Positions 58,601 through 64,000 of a stretch of 64,000 nucleotides of DNA are shown here, in pieces. How positions within the stretch are numbered: position 1 is the stretch's first letter; each line of letters opens with the position of its first letter. Location of the stretch: contig JALIRH010000003.1 in the NCBI GenBank assembly GCA_023055505.1, forward strand, positions 32,056,842 through 32,120,841, given 5' to 3'. Source of the DNA: Callipepla californica brunnescens (lineage: Eukaryota; Chordata; Aves; Galliformes; Odontophoridae). The notes under the pieces are model-generated. The model made no database searches. It had not been told where the DNA came from and saw only the letters and a list, made by a program, of their open reading frames with translations. The position numbers and the translations under genes were made by a program.

Positions 58601-61600
58601 TTCATAGCCACGTGGAAGTCAAATGAAAGAACCTCAAGATATTGCTTCTAATCATTCAGCCAAGTTTTTAGGGAACTGATGTCACTGAATCACGGAAGGG
58701 GTAATGGATGGCCCAGAAGCCTGGCTGAGGAACACAGCACTTCTCATTTTTACAGCATGGGTTCCCACACAGCATGACAACATTTACTATGTGATGAATG
58801 GTTAAGGGCTCCACCCAAACACGTTCATCTCAGTGACAGCTACCATGGTTAATAGCTTCCACAGTGACTGTAAGCTAGGCGAAGCATGATGACATAACCA
58901 CATTTTCCATATCAGAGAAGCCTCCCTCTCATTTAAGACAAGGCATGCTTTGGAGTGGTAAATTTACACTGCCACTGTCCACATTGTTATTGTGCCTTTA
59001 GCAGTTAACTGCAGTACGAAAAGCAGGCAATACACAAACGTGCGCATCACTGCATGCTCTACATTAAGAAGAAAATGGACATCGTTTCTCAAAACATGAC
59101 TACAGGACTTCATTCTCACTATAGTTGGCAGCTGGAATACACATATATAACTCACATTGCAGTAACAGCTCAGAAATATGTTCCTATAAATGAAACTACA
59201 TAAATACACTGCTTATAAATGCTTTTTTTTTTTTGCATACACATCAACAGTCTAAGATCCAGAACAGATGTTCACACCAACTGTGCAATGAACAAGATGG
59301 ATTTCTCTGCCTTCTGCCAAGCTAAATAAGCAATTCCATACAAACCTAAATCAGATTAGAGAAAGCTATCTCTATATATACTTCTCAACGTCAATCCAGA
59401 AGCTAAGGTATGTCTCTCATAGCAAATCTCTTCTCTAAAACATTCTATCTATCCTGCTATCATTTTAGATTCACCACAACACAGCTTTGATTCATCACTA
59501 GAGCAGATGAGGAACTGAAGAGTGTGCTGCCTGTAACAACCTGTTATCTGCAGGAGGTTAAATTGAGCATCTGATCATTATATAATCTTGTTGTAAATCA
59601 CTTTCAGAAAATCTCCATCAAGCGTTTCCAGAAAATTTCTCTCCTGTACAAATAAAAGCCCTCACAGCATGGCAAGCAGTCATCCTACCCATACTCAACC
59701 GTAGTGGTACACATCAGAAAAACCCTTAAGATGAACCAATGCCCATCCTAACTTAACTCTCCACTCCAGCTTTCATTATTCCTAGCTCCTATCACCACTG
59801 CTTATAGGGAAGAAAATTCTATTATAATGCTTTCAATAACATGAAACAGATCAGTAATTAAGACTTCTTCCTTGCATGTGTGCAGATGGTTCAACTCAGT
59901 TTAAGACTCTGAGTCAAAGAGGCTTCAAAACTGAACCCTTTGATACTGTCACAAGAGGTTGGCCCCAACTCCCAGGAAACTATAGACATGACCCAAACAC
60001 GTCAGAAAGACATCCAGAAGCATCCCGCTTTTAAAAGTCATACTATAGAATAAATATTCATTCACCCCTTAGACTAATCCAAAAAGGTAACAGTTTAAGA
60101 AAGGAAATCTAAGAAGTTTCCTAACACTGACTGAGAACTGTTTGTGAGTACTGGAAGAGACAGCACAGTGCCAAGGAGCAGGCTAAGGACCCTGAGCTGG
60201 GAGCCTCCACTGGAGGTAGGGTTAACACAGCACCTCAGCCAAGGGAAAGAAAACACCAGAACAAAACTTCTTGCAATCTTGCTGTACTGCAACAGAGATC
60301 ACTTGCAAGAAACTTGCTTTGTCATCTTAAAAAAAAAAATAAAAATCAAAGCACTATCAATACACAAGTCTGATGCAACTTTTCTTTTAAACAGTAATTA
60401 TCTTTCTGATTCTAAGCACTTAATCTTTCAGTTCAGTGCAACAGTTTTAGTAGTGTCCCATCTGCCTCAGATGCTTAAAACATTAAAAAAAAAAAAAAAA
60501 AAAAGAAAAACCACAACACTTGGAGTTAATCACCTGGAAGAAAAAGTTCCCTGATAATATTTGCTAATTAGCAATTAACCTGCCCTTCAGTTCATAAACT
60601 GCATCATTATATTTTTAAACTCTCTTACTCTTGATTTAAAAAAATAAAAATTATACGCTAATGAAATCAACTCTGCTAGGCTTCTAGCCTCAGCCTCTTC
60701 AGAGCATGTTCACTTTACACTGTCTAGATATTACTCAATCCAAAGCAATTTCCCCTCCAATAAGGGGAGGTGTTTCTATCTAGTATGACAGCCCCACCAG
60801 CACACCAGGCTGACAAAAGCCTTATTGTGTTCACACCACAAAGGCATAACATCGCAGTCATTTTTTCAAGTATTTAGGATGTCAGCATCATTTTTAAATT
60901 ATTTACAGTACAGGAAGTACAAAATCCTATCAAACTCTAGAAAAAAACACTAAAAAAAAATCAAGCTAACAGCACAACTACAGTACTTAATGCTGCTTAT
61001 AATTGCTGAGACTATAAACTGCTGCAAATCTTTCATTTAAAGAAGCTTAAATTATTTCAGGAGAACACACTCCCAGCAGTGATGCTCGCCTCTATTTTTT
61101 AGAGTTATGCTTTTTGTTCTATTCTAAGCAACTTCCTACAAAAATATGAAAAAAATCATGAATTGCAACAGCGAAGTGCTAGGCCAAAGAGTCTTTACTG
61201 GATGAGTACAGAGAAGCAGAGAGAAAAGCCTAACCATCAGATAACTGGGGAAAATTAAGGGGAATCATCTTTTTGCTCTTATAAAGGAAAAAGTAAGAGA
61301 ACACCGTGCTTTTATTCCACCCAATGAATCACAAATAAAGAAGCAGTTACAAGACCAAATGCAGCTTATAGCTGTACTTACTTTCTACAGCAGCATGATA
61401 AGTTTTAAGCCAACTGATTTCCAAACATAAGTACTAAAAAACAACGCAGTATAACACTGAGTACTTCAGGATCTTTCTAAATACTGTTTTCTCTCAGCAG
61501 TGCAAAGGTTTCCATATATTCAGTTAAATACTTGAAAAGCATCATAAAATTAGTCTTTAATATATTCGAAAAATTCAGAAAACATGTACAGTACCACATC

Positions 61601-63129
61601 TCTGGTTGCTCTTTTAAAGCAAGATGTAAACTTCCAGCAACCAGTCTTTTAAAATGATAGTCACTTAAGACATAAATGAAATCACACACACACACTGAGA
61701 AGGCTCTTCCACTGAATTTTCCTGTTATTCTGGACTTCAGTTTTCAGTGGAATTTCATTGAGATAGGTAAGATGGCATTTTACAGGAGGATTCTTTCAGA
61801 AATCAAAATGCTTAGAAGAACACTGAAAAACTTTTTCAAATGAACTTGGAAATCAATACACTGAGCTGTGACATTGTTAAAACTTTTAATGGGACAGAAC
61901 AAGCACTAGCAGTTGCTGGTATCAAGATGGGAGTTTATCTACTAAATCTAGCGAAGAAGAGTAGAATGAACAAAGAAATTAGTAGTGAGGCAACAGCTGC
62001 TATTAAATACATAAAACACCCCTGAGACACAGGCTGCTAAGAAAGAATAAGGTGTCGTTAGCTGCTTTCCCTCTTACAAAAAGTTTCTCCTTTAAGCATC
62101 TGCATTGTTTTCTGTTACAGACAAGATACTCAGTCAAACAGACCTTTGACACATGACTCATAACAGCCACCTGTGTTTTCTTACTTGAAATCATATTGTA
62201 CAAGGCTTCTAAACTGTTACCACACTGCAGATCAGTGAGAATGATATGCTATTTTAAACTTCACTGCCGTTTTTATGGTTGGTTTTTTGTTTCCATTTTT
62301 CAAGAACAGTCTTTCTCCACTCGCCCTCTCCTCCTTCCAGTGAAATGTGGAAAGTTGCCAATTTTATTACTAAACTCTGTAACTAAAGTCAATTGTCCAC
62401 ATTTTATCCATGGAAGCATTAAGGACATGGGGCAAGTAATTCATCTCCTACTTTCAAAATTTCACATCCAAAGGACAGCACAAGTCTCCTGCAAGTGTCC
62501 TCCCCCCTCGGTGGGGAAGCTGTTATAAAATGATGCAAGGTACTCTTCTCTCCTCTCATGTTACCCAGAACACACCACTGTCCAACAACAAAACCTAGCG
62601 AAGTTAAACAGACAAATACAATTCACAATGATAGTAATATTTTTGACTCAAGTGAGACATAATATATATAAATATATATATATAAATTCATGTGTATATT
62701 CAACTGCTTGTTCAGCTTGCAAATATTTTGGTTTGGATCTTTTAAAAAGCCTTATATAAAACTTTTTAAAAATTATTACATTTTTAATTAGACCTACTAA
62801 CTTTAGCAGCACTAACCGTGAGACAGATGGGAGCATACAGGTCCCCAGAAAATAAGAGTCTAATCACAGCAGGGAGGTCTGATTTGAAGTTCAAATTGCA
62901 AGAGTAAACTTAATGAGCACACATCAGATGTCTAATCTGATTACAGAGTAACTTACCCTGATTTTTCTTTTTCTTCAGCCTCTGCATTTATGGTAGGATT
63001 TTCCATTTCTTTAATCTTTTCCTCTTCTTTATCTTCTAATTTGGTTTCATCTTCAGTTTTGATTACATTTAAGTCCTTCTCTTGGTCAGGCTGCATATAC
63101 ATGGAATCTGGTAAATTTTTTTTGTTTCC
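39126..63129 (-). CDS. ARID4B: ARID4B (SAP180/RBP1-like), C-terminal part; gene continues beyond right edge
   Basis: Subunit of the SIN3A-HDAC corepressor complex; the family (ARID4A/B) reads chromatin and represses transcription in the nucleus. Nine exons join in frame for the last 834 codons: 62957-63129, 54451-54699, 47553-47637, 46557-46749, 43453-44658, 42564-42668, 41772-41987, 40249-40395 and 39126-39256. In order they encode an acidic linker, a Glu-rich run, the chromobarrel domain ([49 protein letters not shown]), a Lys-rich segment, a long Ser/Glu-rich disordered region with KNRKDVW-like and [20 protein letters not shown] motifs, and a C-terminal coiled coil with the basic cluster [10 protein letters not shown], ending in [10 protein letters not shown]. 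This layout and wording match ARID4B rather than its paralogue ARID4A. The human protein is about 1312 residues, so roughly 480 N-terminal residues, including the ARID domain, lie outside this window. Confidence 0.96.
39962..39978 (+). repeat. Poly(C) tract (17 C) in the last ARID4B intron
   Basis: Seventeen consecutive C on the plus strand, hence G17 in the ARID4B pre-mRNA; G-quadruplex candidate and length-unstable. Confidence 0.85.
40249..40395 (-). CDS. ARID4B: ARID4B coding exon: C-terminal coiled coil
   Basis: Encodes [20 protein letters not shown], then [15 protein letters not shown] and [14 protein letters not shown]: an amphipathic coiled coil followed by a nuclear-localisation-type basic cluster. 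The acceptor is TTGCAG at 40396-40397; an upstream CAG at 40494-40495 would be out of phase. Donor GTAAGT. Length 147, phase 1-1. Confidence 0.94.
40396..41771 (-). other. ARID4B intron
   Basis: 1.4 kb, AT-rich, with a short GT-rich simple-sequence stretch at about 40600-40640. Nothing else recognised. Confidence 0.75.
41772..41987 (-). CDS. ARID4B: ARID4B coding exon (Ser-rich, KWSFQM)
   Basis: Encodes [20 protein letters not shown], then [20 protein letters not shown] and [13 protein letters not shown]. Acceptor CTTCAG, donor GTAAGT. Length 216, phase 1-1. Confidence 0.94.
42564..42668 (-). CDS. ARID4B: ARID4B coding exon (basic, Ser/Lys-rich)
   Basis: Encodes [20 protein letters not shown], then [14 protein letters not shown]. 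Acceptor GTGCAG, donor GTAAGT. Length 105, phase 1-1. Confidence 0.93.
42940..43030. repeat. Imperfect (TA/CA)n simple repeat in an ARID4B intron
   Basis: About 90 bp of mixed ATAT, TACATA and CACATA units, interrupted. Confidence 0.75.
43453..44658 (-). CDS. ARID4B: ARID4B large disordered exon (1206 bp)
   Basis: One 402-codon exon of low-complexity Ser/Glu/Lys sequence. Landmarks in order: [134 protein letters not shown] and [16 protein letters not shown]. The short hydrophobic-aromatic motifs set in disorder look like docking sites. Acceptor AACTAG, donor GTAAAG. Phase 1-1. Confidence 0.96.
44659..46556 (-). other. ARID4B intron with CR1 copy
   Basis: 1.9-kb intron. A CR1 fragment occupies about 44.84-45.13 kb; the rest is AT-rich with no feature seen. 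Confidence 0.8.
44838..45134 (-). mobile_element. CR1 LINE fragment (5'-truncated) in an ARID4B intron
   Basis: About 295 bp of CR1 3' end, minus orientation: plus-strand landmarks ATCACAGAATCACAGAATTG, GGTTGGAAGGGACCTCTAGA, CATCTCCAGAGAAGGAGACT and TGCCGAGAAGAGAGTTG. Less diverged than the other three copies, with two clear 8-bp tail repeats (TCACAGAA). Confidence 0.92.
46557..46749 (-). CDS. ARID4B: ARID4B coding exon
   Basis: Encodes [20 protein letters not shown], then [19 protein letters not shown], then [13 protein letters not shown]. Acceptor GCACAG, donor GTATTG. Confidence 0.94.
47553..47637 (-). CDS. ARID4B: ARID4B coding exon: end of chromobarrel
   Basis: Encodes [20 protein letters not shown], then [12 protein letters not shown] belongs to the chromobarrel aromatic region; the rest is a basic extension. 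Acceptor TATAG, donor GTAGTT. Confidence 0.94.
47638..54450 (-). other. ARID4B intron, 6.8 kb
   Basis: AT-rich intron. It contains an A34 run at 49662-49695; otherwise there is no recognised gene, CR1 element or structured repeat. Short ORFs on both strands here are antisense or intronic shadows. Confidence 0.8.
49662..49695 (+). repeat. A34 homopolymer
   Basis: Thirty-four consecutive A on the plus strand. The sequence to its left is not a recognised retroposon and has no AATAAA within 30 bases, so a retrocopy tail is possible but unsupported. Confidence 0.8.
54451..54699 (-). CDS. ARID4B: ARID4B coding exon: Glu-rich run and chromobarrel
   Basis: Encodes [18 protein letters not shown] and more Glu, then [40 protein letters not shown] and LVHYCGWNV. 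The chromobarrel folds around a cage that in this family binds methylated histone tails. The Glu run is a GAG/GAA triplet repeat. Acceptor TTCAAG, donor GTAACT. Confidence 0.95.
54615..54690 (-). repeat. ARID4B: Coding (GAG/GAA)n triplet repeat in ARID4B
   Basis: On the minus strand a nearly pure purine tract encodes about 20 acidic residues, mostly Glu. The length of this run varies among vertebrate ARID4B proteins. Confidence 0.75.
57849..58002 (+). other. Candidate antisense exon within an ARID4B intron (tentative)
   Basis: On the plus strand a strong pyrimidine tract ending in TATCTCAG precedes 154 bp of notably GC-rich sequence that ends at a good donor (CAG then GTGAGA). One frame (57744-58097) stays open across it but resembles nothing I know. 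It may be an unannotated antisense lncRNA exon, an exonised repeat, or chance. Confidence 0.2.
62657..62685. repeat. (TA)n microsatellite
   Basis: About 30 bp of AT dinucleotides with an AAAT interruption, in an ARID4B intron about 270 bp from the downstream end of exon 62957-63129. Confidence 0.75.
62957..63129 (-). CDS. ARID4B: ARID4B coding exon, acidic linker (first exon in window)
   Basis: Encodes [20 protein letters not shown], then [20 protein letters not shown], then [17 protein letters not shown], a charged linker between the ARID region (upstream, outside the window) and the chromobarrel. Acceptor CTTAG, donor GTAAGT; length 173, with two bases carried to the next exon. Confidence 0.93.
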
Positions 63130-64000
63130 CTAAGATAATAAAACGTTCAGTTAATTTACAAGAAAAAATAAAAATTCAAAGGACTTTGGAAAAACAAAAT
63201 ACATAAGTTACTACAAAGTAAAAAAAAAAAAAAAAAGAAAAAAGAAAAAAGAAAAAAGCACTAGATCCTAGGGCTTCCTCTAAAATTTCAGCATTTCCAC
63301 TGATTCTATTTCTGAAATTCTCAACGTAAATACAACAGCCCTTGGTTGAATCCAGTCTCCTAGGCAGTTTTTGCTATAACAGTATTAGCACATAATTCTT
63401 AAAGAACTTTACAGGATACACCTGCACTGAGGATGCAGAAATACCAGCTCTAATGCTCACTGCAGAGTTAGCAGCAGCAGACAGGCCAAGGCTGGTGCCA
63501 CTTTCATACATCACAGTCACACTGCATATTGACCTGAAGAACTACACTGCTTCCAGAGCAAACTGCTATGCCTACACTGCTCAGCTTATCACCTTAGGTT
63601 TCCTTTTCTAAAACCACTGGGTCAATACTGAATTTTGAAAAGGTAAAAAGGCTTGTCTCTCTGGATCAATAAACTACACTGCTATGCCAATAAATTAGGC
63701 CACTACGTACATCATATCTTTGCAGAACATAAGAGGGCTTTAAAAGCCTAACTCAATACAAAATAGAAGTATCAGCACTGAAAGCAGTTCTGAGCATGTA
63801 TTATCCAGTAAAGCTGCTCACTGATTGGTCTCCATTTGACTTAAGAGGGCCCCAAACAGGTGGAAGGTTGCATCTGCTTCCTAACAAGTCAAAGATTTTG
63901 ACAGCACAAACCTCTAAGACAAGCACCTAAATATGGCTCAAAAATGATTTACAGCATGTTTGGTTTTTTTGTCTAGTTTTAAATCCATGACAGAGATTTC
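63130..64000 (-). other. ARID4B intron, running off the right edge
   Basis: Intronic sequence with a (GAAAAAA)n-type tract at about 63219-63258, which reads as a pyrimidine tract on the transcribed strand about 90 bases upstream of the acceptor. No further exon is visible before the window ends. Confidence 0.75.
63219..63258 (+). repeat. A17 followed by (GAAAAAA)3-type short tandem repeat
   Basis: A run of A followed by three 7-bp GAAAAAA units. Simple sequence close to an ARID4B acceptor. Confidence 0.8.

Larger units (their letters stand above)
54700..62956 (-). other. ARID4B intron, 8.3 kb
   Basis: The largest intron in the window. It contains a GC-richer plus-strand segment at about 57.82-58.01 kb with exon-like borders (listed separately), an ATT repeat near 55.57 kb, and a TA repeat near 62.66 kb. 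No CR1 copy seen. Confidence 0.8.

Noticed and set aside
1..64000. CRISPR arrays, bacterial operons, phage, insertion sequences, tRNA/rRNA genes, endogenous retroviruses
   Set aside because: No direct-repeat/spacer arrays, no ribosome-binding-site-led ORF chains, no tRNA-like A/B boxes or cloverleaf seen, no LTR pairs or retroviral motifs found on reading both strands.

Overview
This is an AT-rich vertebrate nuclear genomic window, almost certainly from a bird and most likely a galliform such as chicken. The evidence is four 5'-truncated CR1 LINE copies of avian type, compact introns with consensus GT/AG borders, CpG-island promoters, and three split genes whose conceptual proteins I recognise as TOMM20, RBM34 and ARID4B. 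The same trio lies in the same order and orientation on human 1q42. I see no bacterial-style operon, CRISPR array, insertion sequence, tRNA, rRNA or endogenous retrovirus. Coding exons were assembled by eye from splice consensus, reading-frame closure and family knowledge; no alignment was run.

Layout. 1-23.56 kb: no protein-coding gene recognised. It is repeat-poor, with no CR1 copy seen, some GC-rich islands, a candidate plus-strand transcript end near 6.28 kb, three candidate CTCF sites (15.2, 15.4 and 19.45 kb), a homeodomain-type TAAT cluster near 18.3-18.4 kb, and several palindromic or simple-sequence tracts. 23.57-28.9 kb: TOMM20 on the minus strand, five exons, 146 codons from the first of two tandem ATGs. 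28.88-35.5 kb: RBM34 on the minus strand, eleven exons, 402 codons. 37.2 or 37.46 kb to beyond 64 kb: the 3' two-thirds of ARID4B on the minus strand, nine coding exons encoding the last 834 residues. Its ARID and N-terminal Tudor/PWWP-like exons lie beyond the right edge.

How the genes relate. All three are read right to left (ARID4B, then RBM34, then TOMM20). TOMM20 is the outer-membrane receptor for mitochondrial preproteins. RBM34 is a nucleolar protein with two RNA-recognition motifs. ARID4B is a subunit of the SIN3-HDAC corepressor. They share no pathway, but RBM34 and TOMM20 are packed tightly: the RBM34 poly(A) signal is about 300 bp upstream of the TOMM20 start codon, so the RBM34 3' end sits inside or against the TOMM20 CpG-island promoter.

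Nothing here looks like a wholly new biological system. The observations most worth checking are the CR1 element abutting the RBM34 exon 10 acceptor, the divergent CTCF-like pair in the gene-poor flank, a candidate antisense exon in a large ARID4B intron, an in-frame 71-codon readthrough ORF in TOMM20 intron 2, and a run of four frame-neutral ARID4B exons.
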